Position numbers and translations under genes: made by a program. Below the pieces are notes generated by a model. It had not been told where the DNA came from, searched no databases, and saw only the letters and a program-made list of their open reading frames with translations. 34,439 nucleotides of DNA from Eggerthellaceae bacterium. Its GTDB lineage: Bacteria > Actinomycetota > Coriobacteriia > Coriobacteriales > Eggerthellaceae. The stretch is taken from positions 1 to 34,439 of the forward strand of contig JAFRJC010000153.1 of the NCBI GenBank assembly GCA_017432445.1, read 5' to 3'. Below are positions 25,569 through 33,485 of the stretch, piece after piece (position 1 is the first letter of the stretch; the number at the start of each line of letters is the position of its first letter).

Positions 25569-27911
25569 TTAAGCGGGCTTTCGCACGTTAAGCGCGACCG
25601 CAAAGTACTTGACGTCTTCATCCGTCTCAACGACATCGACCTTGTAGTTTGCCTTGAAGCCTTGGTCGGCCGAAACCTCGAATTCGTCGACAACTTCGGG
25701 AGCGCCGAAACCCGCAGCGGAAAGCATCGCGGTAAACTCTTCGCGGGTGCGCGCGGCCTGGATGCTGTTGCCCATCGCGCGGGCTTTCAGGACAACCTCG
25801 TCGTCGCGCTCCTTGTCCGAGAAGATCGTCTCGCAAATGAGCAAGCCACCCGGCTTCAAGACGCGGTAGAACTCCTTGAGCGCCTCGCCTTGGTCGTACA
25901 ACAATGTCATGACGTTGTTGATGTATACCGTATCAACCGAGTTGTTGCCGATACCGGCTTCCATGAGGTTTTCGGGATAGGCAACGTGGAATTCCATGTT
26001 GTTTTCCTTGAGATGGTTCTTGCGCCAGGCTTTCTCGGAATCGGCCTTAGCCTCCTCGATGTAAACGCTCGACCAATCGGTTCCGATAACACGTCCCTTT
26101 GCGCCGACGAGGGCAGACATCTTGAAAGCGCCTTTGCCACGCCTGCAGCACACGTTGAGCACACGCTGGCCGTCCATGCCGGGAAGCGTCATACGAGACA
26201 TGGAGGCGAAGCCGAACTCGTGCTCGCGATCGCGATAATAACTCTCGATATCGCCTTCGTCTCCCGCAACAGGCGCGCTCTTGCCCGACGATGCGGAATT
26301 CTGGGCTTTCACCGCCGAAGAGCTGCGACCGATGCCAACCGCACCGCCCATGTCCAGCGCATTCGTCTCGAGCGCCTGAGAGCTGTGGATCTCCTCTTCC
26401 AGATCGCTGAGTTCGCGCACGCGTGCCGTAAGGCTCTTGCGCGTCTCGTCGACCTTGAGCTCATCGTTGTGAGCATAGTATGCGTCGTTTCCGTAATGCG
26501 CGATGAACTGCGTCGTCGAGGCGCGGGTGCTCAGCTCGGCAAGGAACACGAGCATCTCGCGGCTGTTGCCGAAACACTGCTCGATGAACGAGAACGCGTT
26601 GTTCATCTTTTTCTGAGCTTCGTCGACCAGCGGGCTAATGGCATCGACCTCGACACGGTAGGCCCGGTTTACCGTTTCGAACGCAGAAGGTCCTTCCTCG
26701 GTTTTCGCGTATACGCAGGCATCCACGATATCGCGTATCTTCCGGATGAAGAGGTTCTCGCTGCGCACGAACGATTGCTTCGCCGTACCGGCCGCCATCT
26801 TCCTATCCAGCCTGTCCTCGCGCACGTGAAGCGGCGCTACAATGGCGTCTTCGATCGATGCGCCGCCCATGAGTTCAGGCTTCGCTAGGCGTAGCTCGTC
26901 GCGCAGGGCAACTACCAGATTCTCTTGGTCGAGCGCAGCGGCGCATTGGGTCGAGAGCGCGTCGAGCACCAATCCGAGCAAGGCCACGCGCTCGTCGAAC
27001 GGCGCCTCCTTGGCACGTTGCACGACCTCGCGGCTTGCACTGCCGGCGAGAATCTTTCCAATCTGGTAATCGGAACGATACTTCTCGAACAGGCTGTAGT
27101 ACACCGAGAAGCGGTCGGCGATATCATCGTCGCGCAGGAACTGGACGAACAGCTCGCGATCGCATGTTTTCCCAAGCTGTTCATAGAGGGAGATGATTTC
27201 GGCCAAATCCTCCCAGCCACGCGCCGTGACGAAGCTCTTGCCCCCGCCCGGCTTCGACTCCACGTTGTAGAAGCAGTCCGGCTTCGCCTCCAGGAAGGTG
27301 GTCACAGCAGGATGCAGGCCCTTTTCGCTCGCATAGCGCTTGAAGGCCGAATAGTCGGGCTCGACGTCGATTTCGCGCAAGCGGTCGAGCGTGACGATGT
27401 CGAACTCGTGGACCGACTTGTTGTACTCGGGCGGGTTGCCGGCGCACACGATGACCCAGTCGGCGGGCACCTTGTGACGTCCGAACGTCTTGAACTGCAG
27501 GAACTGGAGCATGGAGGGGTACAGCGTCTCGGAAACGCAGTTTATCTCGTCGAGGAACAGGATGCCCTGGCGCTCGCCCGACTGCTCCATGTAATCGTAG
27601 ATTGCGCTCACGATCTCGGACATCGTGTACTCGGAGGCCTCGTACTCGAAGCCCTCGAACTCGCGGTGCACTATGCGCGGCAGGCCCAAGGCGCTCTGGC
27701 GCGTGTGGTGCGTCATGGAGTAGGACACGACGCCGATTTGGAGCTCTTGCGCGATCTGCTCGATGATGGCGGTCTTGCCGATGCCCGGCGCGCCCACCAG
27801 GAACATGGGACGCTGCCTCGACGGCGCGATCACGTACATCCCGGCGTCGTCCTTTTGCAGGTACGCCTCCACCGTGTCCTTGATTTGCTCTTTCGCAGTC
27901 GCGATGTTCAT
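25569..27911 (-). CDS. MoxR-like AAA ATPase fused to a SAM-dependent methyltransferase-like domain
   Basis: This 780-residue single open frame starts at ATG 27911 with AAAGGAGATCGC before it. Residues 1-300 form an AAA+ ATPase: Walker A GAPGIGKT (40-47), Walker B GILFLDE (116-122) and sensor-1 Asn in VIVCAGNPPEYN (Asn159). A helical region (about 300-500) and a Ser/Ala-rich linker (about 520-550) follow. Residues 554-780 form a class I methyltransferase fold, with motif I VLNVCCRRGKG (584-594), an acidic residue in GTDWSS (Asp612), and FYRVLKPGGLLICETIF. Motif I is atypical, since GxGxG-like glycines are partly replaced. MoxR ATPases remodel or mature protein complexes with VWA partners, and a VWA gene lies 56 bp upstream. 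The methyl acceptor is unknown. Confidence 0.85.
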   Translation of the reverse strand: MNIATAKEQIKDTVEAYLQKDDAGMYVIAPSRQRPMFLVGAPGIGKTAIIEQIAQELQIGVVSYSMTHHTRQSALGLPRIVHREFEGFEYEASEYTMSEIVSAIYDYMEQSGERQGILFLDEINCVSETLYPSMLQFLQFKTFGRHKVPADWVIVCAGNPPEYNKSVHEFDIVTLDRLREIDVEPDYSAFKRYASEKGLHPAVTTFLEAKPDCFYNVESKPGGGKSFVTARGWEDLAEIISLYEQLGKTCDRELFVQFLRDDDIADRFSVYYSLFEKYRSDYQIGKILAGSASREVVQRAKEAPFDERVALLGLVLDALSTQCAAALDQENLVVALRDELRLAKPELMGGASIEDAIVAPLHVREDRLDRKMAAGTAKQSFVRSENLFIRKIRDIVDACVYAKTEEGPSAFETVNRAYRVEVDAISPLVDEAQKKMNNAFSFIEQCFGNSREMLVFLAELSTRASTTQFIAHYGNDAYYAHNDELKVDETRKSLTARVRELSDLEEEIHSSQALETNALDMGGAVGIGRSSSAVKAQNSASSGKSAPVAGDEGDIESYYRDREHEFGFASMSRMTLPGMDGQRVLNVCCRRGKGAFKMSALVGAKGRVIGTDWSSVYIEEAKADSEKAWRKNHLKENNMEFHVAYPENLMEAGIGNNSVDTVYINNVMTLLYDQGEALKEFYRVLKPGGLLICETIFSDKERDDEVVLKARAMGNSIQAARTREEFTAMLSAAGFGAPEVVDEFEVSADQGFKANYKVDVVETDEDVKYFAVALNVRKPA

Positions 27912-27967
27912 GCGATCTCCTTTATCTGCCTACTTGCTAGGTTTGAGTGCATAGAATGCCTTTGTTC

Positions 27968-29647
27968 CTACAATTCGCTTCTGAAGCGGTTGATTCCCTC
28001 TTCGTCTATGAGCACGCGCATCGCCCAGGGCGGCACCTTGGGGATGTCGCTTTCGCCCTCGTCCATGAACACGAACGCCGTGTCGTAATCGGGTGCCTTG
28101 TCGGGAAACTGTCCCAGACCGTCAGTGAAGTAGATGAGGCCCTTCATGTCGGGAAGCTCTCCCCTATCCTTCAGTTGGTTGACGTAGGCGAACGCCGGGC
28201 GGAAATCGGTGCCGCCCATGCCGCGGATGAAGAAGCCGTCCATGAAGCCGTCGACGTCCTTCAGGTCGGTGATCTTCGTGTCCGACTGCACTTTGGCGTC
28301 GCATTGCACGATATGGATGTTCACCTCGTGGGCGTAGTCCTCGGACTTCTTGATCACGTTGAACGTGTGCTCGACGAACTTCTTCACAAGGTCGCCCCGA
28401 CAAGACTCCGACGTGTCGATGCAGATCACGAAGTCGCGGATGCGCTGCGTTTCCTTGTATTCAAGCGGCTCTACGAGCGGCATATTGCCGTAGAGCTTCA
28501 AACCATAGGTGTAGAACACGTAATCGTACTCGTCGTCGTTTATTTTCATCTCCTCAGACAACACGGCAAAGCGTCGCAGGAAATCGGTGTAGTCGTACCT
28601 CTTGCGATTGGCAATCGAGAGGCTGGCTATGAGGCTTCCCGCCTCCTCTCCCCACTCCTTCGAGAAGGTCTCGAGATTCATCTCGATCTGCTTGGCGATC
28701 TCTTCCCAGTCGCGCTCTTCCTGCGATTTCTCATCCTCTACCTCGTCGTCGTCCTCATCGCCCGACGAGCTTCCCTGCGTATCGGATTCGATGCTGTCCT
28801 CGGCTCCTTCCTCAACGTCATCCGCATCAGCTGATGATCCCTGGGCTTCCTCATCGGCGTCGTGGGAGTCTTCCGCCGATTCGGGATTCGAGAGCTCTTG
28901 GTTGTTGGCTTCGGCCTCTTCCGCATCGCCATCGACGACCATTTCCTTTTCCGAATCCTCGGGAATCGATTCGTCGGAATCCGGGTCGGGTTTGGCAAGC
29001 TCTTCCACATCACCTGGCACTTCTTCCTTTTTCGCCTTGGCGTAAGAAGGCCATGCTTCGTGATTGTCACGCTCGAACAGCGCGCGGAACTCGTTCATAC
29101 GCGATTCGCTGAGCGACCGAAGCGAACTGCCAGCGGGTTCCGTAAGCGTTCGAAGGAACAGTCCGTAAAGCCTACCTGGCGTAAGCGTTCCGCACAGAAG
29201 CCTCAGCTCGGAAACCGCCCCCCTTCGCTCCTTGTCAAGCTCGCTCTCGAAGCGGCCACCGCATATTTCAAGGGCAACGCTCTCGGCAATTACGTCGCAA
29301 GCAAGCCACCAGGCATCGTGACGGTCGTGGAGCTTGTCGAAGGGATGGCGAAAAATGCAATGCATGACCATGTGCAGGTAATCGCGCACCATCTCGTTGA
29401 AGCCGTCATCGAACCTATGCAGAACGGAAATCGGCTCGTAGTACACCTTCTTGCCGTCGGTGGCAAGGGCATATCGACCCTGCACAGTCGTAGACTCGGA
29501 AGCCATTCGCCAAAGGGCCAAATCCAGGAACCTGAACTTCAGCATGAGCTGGATACGGCATTCGTTCAGCACATCCTCGGAAAGCTTTATAGCCCGTTCA
29601 AGCCGAATCTGCTTTTGATCGACTGTTTGTCCCATTCCCCGCCCCAT
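27968..29647 (-). CDS. VWA-like protein with DUF2201-type metallopeptidase-like N-terminus
   Basis: This 559-residue protein is likely the partner of the downstream AAA ATPase. The N-terminal domain has a histidine array, HMVMHCIFRH (92-101), as in DUF2201-type proteins. The glutamate of HExxH is absent, so protease activity is doubtful. A very acidic, low-complexity linker (about 210-310) follows. The C-terminal VWA-like domain has the MIDAS motif ICIDTSES (Asp411, Ser413, Ser415), GGTDFRP near 478 and YFTDGLG near 506. Two start codons are possible, ATG 29647 and ATG 29635; neither has a strong ribosome-binding site. It lies upstream of the ATPase gene on the same strand, probably in one operon. 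Confidence 0.85.
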   Translation of the reverse strand: MGRGMGQTVDQKQIRLERAIKLSEDVLNECRIQLMLKFRFLDLALWRMASESTTVQGRYALATDGKKVYYEPISVLHRFDDGFNEMVRDYLHMVMHCIFRHPFDKLHDRHDAWWLACDVIAESVALEICGGRFESELDKERRGAVSELRLLCGTLTPGRLYGLFLRTLTEPAGSSLRSLSESRMNEFRALFERDNHEAWPSYAKAKKEEVPGDVEELAKPDPDSDESIPEDSEKEMVVDGDAEEAEANNQELSNPESAEDSHDADEEAQGSSADADDVEEGAEDSIESDTQGSSSGDEDDDEVEDEKSQEERDWEEIAKQIEMNLETFSKEWGEEAGSLIASLSIANRKRYDYTDFLRRFAVLSEEMKINDDEYDYVFYTYGLKLYGNMPLVEPLEYKETQRIRDFVICIDTSESCRGDLVKKFVEHTFNVIKKSEDYAHEVNIHIVQCDAKVQSDTKITDLKDVDGFMDGFFIRGMGGTDFRPAFAYVNQLKDRGELPDMKGLIYFTDGLGQFPDKAPDYDTAFVFMDEGESDIPKVPPWAMRVLIDEEGINRFRSEL

Positions 29648-29686
29648 AAACGTTCAAGAGCTTTGTCGTTGTTTGATACCAAAAAG

Positions 29687-29796
29687 CCTGTCCATGATGG
29701 GGATGGGGGTATGAGCGATTCTGCAGACGCCAGCTTTAAACCCATTCATAGGTTAGCCGAAGCCAAGCGAATACCCTCATCCCCGTCATGGACAGG
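29687..29796. repeat. 26-bp inverted repeat between the LRR and VWA genes
   Basis: Arms 29687-29712 and 29771-29796 match at 24 of 26 positions and enclose 58 bases. In plus-strand RNA the two mismatches become G-U wobbles, giving an uninterrupted stem. In minus-strand RNA they are C-A mismatches, but the stem is followed by CTTTTTGG, as in a terminator for the LRR transcript. Confidence 0.75.
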
Positions 29797-29838
29797 GCGG
29801 ATGCCAAGAAGACCGCTAGTTGTTACAAGTATATCAGC

Positions 29839-32097
29839 TTACAGGTCGAAATCTACTATCGCCCTGTTGAACTTGAGACGCTTCACCTCAAGCAGATGCG
29901 CGGTCATGGCTGCATCTTGGAGTTTGCCCACCTCGGCAATGATGTCCTCGAGGTTGCCTTCGTTTATATAGCCACGATCTACAAGCGCGTTGAGCGCAGC
30001 ACGATCGTCATGGCGGGCAATGTCCACGCATATCTCGATAATGTAGTTGCGCAGAAGCCTCTCGAACATCCCCCTGTTCACTTCCGTAAGCATGATGGGA
30101 TCTTCGAAGCGCGCCAAGATGAGCTTAGCCTGCTCGTAAGCGCTAATGTTGTCCGGCTTGCGCGGGGCGTTGTAATCGCGCGCGTTGACGATGCAGTTAT
30201 CGTATTGGGCCATTATGTTCGGCACGTTTACCCAGGAAGACCCGCCGATTCCCAAGGAAATGCCATGGATGCTCTTCTCGGTGTCGGGGAAGAAGAAATC
30301 GTAGGAGGTCCTTCCCTCCAAGGGCTTGTCGAGGTCAATGTGTATGTGACGAATCCAACACCATGTCGAAAGGCCGCAGGTGCCTATCGTTGCCAAGCGA
30401 GGATTCAACGACAGGTAATCTATGCCCCGCGCATTGTTGAAAGCGAATTCCTCGACGCGGGTTATCTCATCGGGGAACACGACATGCTTCTCCGAGCTCG
30501 TGAACATAATGACATTCGCCCCGTCGCCAGTCCTACGGCAAAGCATCCCGCAGGCCATGTAAAACGTCTCGTTTCCAGGTGCAACCTCGATGCTCGCAAG
30601 CGACGGCATGTAATCGCCATGATGGGAACCGTAGGTAACGAGCGCGTTTTCGCCCAATTCGGAGAGCTGCTCTGGCACCCTGAATGCTTCAAGCTGCGTA
30701 TCGAGAAAGGCCTCCGACCCGATTGAACGGATCGTATCGGGTAGTTCCACCGATTTCAGATTTCTGCAAATACGGAAAGCGTTACGGCCGATGCTACGCA
30801 CGCTTTGCGGCACGATCACTTTCTCGATATTGTCATGAAACGCAAACGCGTACTCGTCGATGGCGACCGCGCCGTCATATACCCGATACTCGCGCATATC
30901 GCGATCGACGAGTTGAAGCATATGCGACCCGTTGTCCTCTATCCGATACAGACCGCCTTCTCCGTCGAGGAACAGCTTCTCGCAGGCTGGATCGATCGCA
31001 AGAGAACAATCTGGACCGGAATGGATGACATTTGTTCTCGTGGTAATAGAATTGCCAATGGATTTGATGGTAGCGGGAATATAGAGCGCATCGAGTCCCG
31101 ATTCCTCGAACGCCGAGTTCCCTATGGTCTCAAGACCTTCGTTGAGAGCTACGCGCTCCAGGCGACGGCAGTAATAGAAGGCCTTTTCGCCTATTGACAC
31201 CAGCGAACTCGGAGCATCGAACGATTCGAGCCCCGAATGAGAGAGTGCATAAGGGTCGAGTTCGACTACACTCGAAGGCAGCTCTATGTGCTTGAGCGCT
31301 TCTATACCGTAGCACGATTTCTTCGCGAGCTTCCTGCAACCATCCTTAACCGCATAACGCTCGACGGGAAGCGCCAACGCATACAGGACCGAATAATCCT
31401 TTGAATACAAGCCGATTCCGTCATTTGAGATGAAGGGGTTCTCGGGATCGACGACGATTTCCTCGAGCGCAGTGTTCTGAAACGCACCGGGCTCGATCAT
31501 GTACACGTTCTTGCCTATCCAAAGCTTCCGCAGGCTCTCGTTTTCGAGAACGTTGAGCTTTATCTCATCGAGCAGGCCCGGCAAGACGAGCTCTTCGAGC
31601 TTTGGGCAATGCCTCACCCAGCCAGATTGGAATTCGGCAACATTCGCAGGGAGGACCACGCGCCTCAGGTTGGAGTTGAACCTAAATGCGCATGCACCGA
31701 TAGTCGAAACGGTATCCGGGCAGACGATTTCTTCAAGCGCATCGTTTTCAGACAACGCCTCGGAACCTATCGCATAAACCTGGTACCCCTCGATTTCGGA
31801 AGGAATCGTGACGAATTTCGGAGCACCCTGCATTCTAACGATGCGGGCAACAGCATTATCGACAACAACGTACTTCCACTCATTGCCGCTATCGTCGACA
31901 TAGGTTTGCTCCTTCGAGGTGCGGGCAAACTCCATTTCGCGCTGCTTGCGCAATGTTTCCTTCCGCTGAGCTGCAATTTCCTCGAAACGTTCGACCTGTT
32001 CCTTGGATTTCTCTACACCGTCCATCAATGTCGGCGAAAATCCGCCGAATGTCACGCCCAGCATAGCTAGCGAAATTACGCCGTCACCTAATGCCAC
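29839..32097 (-). CDS. BspA-type leucine-rich repeat protein
   Basis: This 752-residue protein consists mostly of LRR_5 (BspA/TpLRR-type) repeats of about 23 residues, for example ALEEIVCPDTVSTIGACAFRF, ALKHIELPSSVVELDPYAL, RLERVALNEGLETIGNSAF and NLKSVELPDTIRSIGSEAF. A short hydrophobic N-terminus (VISLAMLGVTFGGF) is followed by a charged, coiled-coil-like segment (30-65), with no clear signal-peptidase site. The last 120 residues are helical and lack LRRs (NYIIEICVDIARHDDRAALNALVDRG). Such repeats mediate protein-protein contacts. The GTG start at 32097 has GAGG upstream. It is followed by the AAA/VWA pair on the same strand, separated by a large inverted repeat. The lack of clear export signals suggests an intracellular adaptor role. 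Confidence 0.85.
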   Translation of the reverse strand: MALGDGVISLAMLGVTFGGFSPTLMDGVEKSKEQVERFEEIAAQRKETLRKQREMEFARTSKEQTYVDDSGNEWKYVVVDNAVARIVRMQGAPKFVTIPSEIEGYQVYAIGSEALSENDALEEIVCPDTVSTIGACAFRFNSNLRRVVLPANVAEFQSGWVRHCPKLEELVLPGLLDEIKLNVLENESLRKLWIGKNVYMIEPGAFQNTALEEIVVDPENPFISNDGIGLYSKDYSVLYALALPVERYAVKDGCRKLAKKSCYGIEALKHIELPSSVVELDPYALSHSGLESFDAPSSLVSIGEKAFYYCRRLERVALNEGLETIGNSAFEESGLDALYIPATIKSIGNSITTRTNVIHSGPDCSLAIDPACEKLFLDGEGGLYRIEDNGSHMLQLVDRDMREYRVYDGAVAIDEYAFAFHDNIEKVIVPQSVRSIGRNAFRICRNLKSVELPDTIRSIGSEAFLDTQLEAFRVPEQLSELGENALVTYGSHHGDYMPSLASIEVAPGNETFYMACGMLCRRTGDGANVIMFTSSEKHVVFPDEITRVEEFAFNNARGIDYLSLNPRLATIGTCGLSTWCWIRHIHIDLDKPLEGRTSYDFFFPDTEKSIHGISLGIGGSSWVNVPNIMAQYDNCIVNARDYNAPRKPDNISAYEQAKLILARFEDPIMLTEVNRGMFERLLRNYIIEICVDIARHDDRAALNALVDRGYINEGNLEDIIAEVGKLQDAAMTAHLLEVKRLKFNRAIVDFDL

Positions 32098-32164
32098 GAT
32101 ATCCTCTTTCGAAGCGGGCTCATGTTATGCCATCATTGTACAAGATGCCCCTCATCACAGAAAA

Positions 32165-32194
32165 GTGGCCAAAAGGGAGCATCCTTTTGGCCAC
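32165..32194 (-). terminator. Intrinsic terminator after the 107-residue ORF
   Basis: GTGGCCAAAAGG and CCTTTTGGCCAC form a perfect 12-bp stem with a 6-base loop. On the minus strand it is followed by TTTTCTG. It separates the small gene from the LRR gene, which therefore probably has its own promoter within 32098-32164. Confidence 0.85.
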
Positions 32195-32218
32195 ATCCAG
32201 ATTTTGATGCTTTATGTA

Positions 32219-32542
32219 TTAAAAGCGACGTCTTCCTGCGGTGTCGTAGGGACGCATGGGCTCGATTTCGTTACCGTAGATAATGCAGTAACGCATGCCC
32301 TTCAAAGTCACGATCAAGCTCGCAACAACCGGTACGCCTGGTTTGCCGCGATCGTACAGCTGGTATGTAAGAAGCTCGCGATCGAAGAGCTCCGTATACT
32401 TCGGGTCGTCTTTCACCTTGTCCCACATCACATTGGTCGGTTCACGACCAAGCTCATCCTGCCTCAGCGCAATGTTGTAAAGCAGAACTTCCTGCTCTTC
32501 GCTCACGCGGCCCTCAGCCCTAATCTCCTCTTCGGTTGCCAT
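32219..32542 (-). CDS. Hypothetical 107-residue protein
   Basis: Starts at ATG 32542 with GGAAGGTGAT upstream and ends in a basic YDTAGRRRF tail. The N-terminal 50 residues are helical and charged (EEQEVLLYNIALRQDELGRE). The C-terminal half alternates hydrophobic residues (GVPVVASLIVTLKGMRYCIIYG), consistent with a small mixed alpha/beta fold. There are no membrane helices. I do not recognise the family. It is bounded by terminators on both sides, so it is monocistronic. It lies between the LRR/VWA/ATPase cluster and the molybdoenzyme operon, and belongs clearly to neither. Confidence 0.75.
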   Translation of the reverse strand: MATEEEIRAEGRVSEEQEVLLYNIALRQDELGREPTNVMWDKVKDDPKYTELFDRELLTYQLYDRGKPGVPVVASLIVTLKGMRYCIIYGNEIEPMRPYDTAGRRRF

Positions 32543-32696
32543 AACCTCGTATCACCTTCCGCTCGTATTCCTTCATTGTCAATGCATGTATTGCGTAAGA
32601 AGCATTATAGCAAGACTGAGCAGATAGGGGACGGTTTTGAACAACAAAGCAATCCACAAGTAAAACCGGCCATGCACTTTGCTTGGTTTCTGGACA

Positions 32697-32723
32697 TAAA
32701 AAAGGGGTGACCGAAGTCACCCC
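32697..32723 (-). terminator. Intrinsic terminator of the molybdoenzyme operon
   Basis: GGGGTGAC (32704-32711) and GTCACCCC (32716-32723) form a perfect stem with a CGAA (UUCG on the transcript) tetraloop, followed on the minus strand by TTTTTT. Confidence 0.93.
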
Positions 32724-32752
32724 AGAAGCTTAGCTGTGAACCAGCGTCAATC

Positions 32753-33037
32753 CTACCAAGGAACCTCGCGGCCCTTGAAGTCCTTGACGTCTTCGCCACG
32801 CCAACCGTCGCCAGCCTGAGCATACTCATTGCCGGAACGCTTGGTGCTGGTGTAGCCAGACCACGCACGAGCCAGGAACTTGTCCTTGACCCAGAAGATG
32901 TTCTGCTTGGTCAGGTCAGCAGCGGTAAGCTCGAGCTCAGCGCAGGCCTCGTCCTTGGACTTGCCGTCAGCGATGAGGTCGTTCAGCATCTTAGCGATTT
33001 CGCTGTTGTCTAGTGCCAGAAGCTCTTCACGATCCAT
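32753..33037 (-). CDS. Unknown 94-residue protein of the molybdoenzyme operon
   Basis: Starts at ATG 33037 (MDREELLALDNSEIAKMLND), eight bases after AAAGGAGGG. An upstream in-frame codon near 33076 lies inside a hairpin and is unlikely. The N-terminal half is acidic and helical. The C-terminal half is aromatic and basic (NIFWVKDKFLARAWSGY) and ends in REVPW. It has no cysteines, signal peptide or membrane helix. It is the last gene before the operon terminator. The position suggests a dedicated chaperone or a small structural subunit of the oxidoreductase; this is inference, and I recognise no family. Confidence 0.8.
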   Translation of the reverse strand: MDREELLALDNSEIAKMLNDLIADGKSKDEACAELELTAADLTKQNIFWVKDKFLARAWSGYTSTKRSGNEYAQAGDGWRGEDVKDFKGREVPW

Positions 33038-33060
33038 ATGTTGTGTCCCTCCTTTGGTCA

Positions 33061-33088
33061 GGTGTAGCCGCCGCATGACGGCTACACC
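33061..33088 (-). promoter_or_regulatory. Intercistronic hairpin
   Basis: GGTGTAGCCG and CGGCTACACC form a perfect 10-bp stem with an 8-base loop between the 119- and 94-residue genes. No U run follows on the minus strand, so an mRNA-processing or stability role, or translational tuning, is more likely than termination. Confidence 0.65.
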
Positions 33089-33106
33089 CTAGTCTACTAC
33101 AAAACT

Positions 33107-33466
33107 TTAGAGACGGAACAGAACGGTCGGGCGATCGAATTCCTGCATCTTAGCGTACATCTCGTCCAGCGGACCATAGTACATGGAATGGGATTCCTCG
33201 ACCTGGACGGCGACGGGGCGCTGACCGCACTTGTCGCCACCGGCTCCCCAGTGCTCGGAGAAGATGCTGGTCGGGCACGGAATGTAGAACCATTCCCAAG
33301 CGTCGCCAGTGTCACCCTCGCCCTTGCGGAAGGGGCCGACTTCTACTTCCTTGATACCAAATTGCTCGAGCGGGAGACCCAGTTCTTCCTTGCAGGCAAT
33401 CTCTGCAGCGTGATTGCCGGAGAAGTAAGTGTAGTCAACGAGCAGGCCATATTGGGTGTCTGCCAT
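33107..33466 (-). CDS. Ferredoxin-like small subunit lacking most cluster cysteines
   Basis: This 119-residue protein starts at ATG 33466 after AAGGGGAAG. It aligns with the electron-transfer (DmsB/NrfC-like) subunits of molybdopterin oxidoreductases: VDYTYFSGNHAAEIACKEELGLP corresponds to the usual DY.YC.GC..CE.ACK..LGLP. Cysteines one to three of the first cluster motif are replaced by Phe15, Asn18 and Ala21; only Cys25 remains. The CD.C region reads SIFSEHW, and the C-terminal CVHHC-type motif reads VAVQVEE, although the following MYYG is kept. It is also shorter than usual. It probably cannot bind normal 4Fe-4S clusters and may be structural. It lies 19 bp after the catalytic subunit gene. 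Confidence 0.8.
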   Translation of the reverse strand: MADTQYGLLVDYTYFSGNHAAEIACKEELGLPLEQFGIKEVEVGPFRKGEGDTGDAWEWFYIPCPTSIFSEHWGAGGDKCGQRPVAVQVEESHSMYYGPLDEMYAKMQEFDRPTVLFRL

Positions 33467-33485
33467 TAAGATCTTCCCCTTTCGA

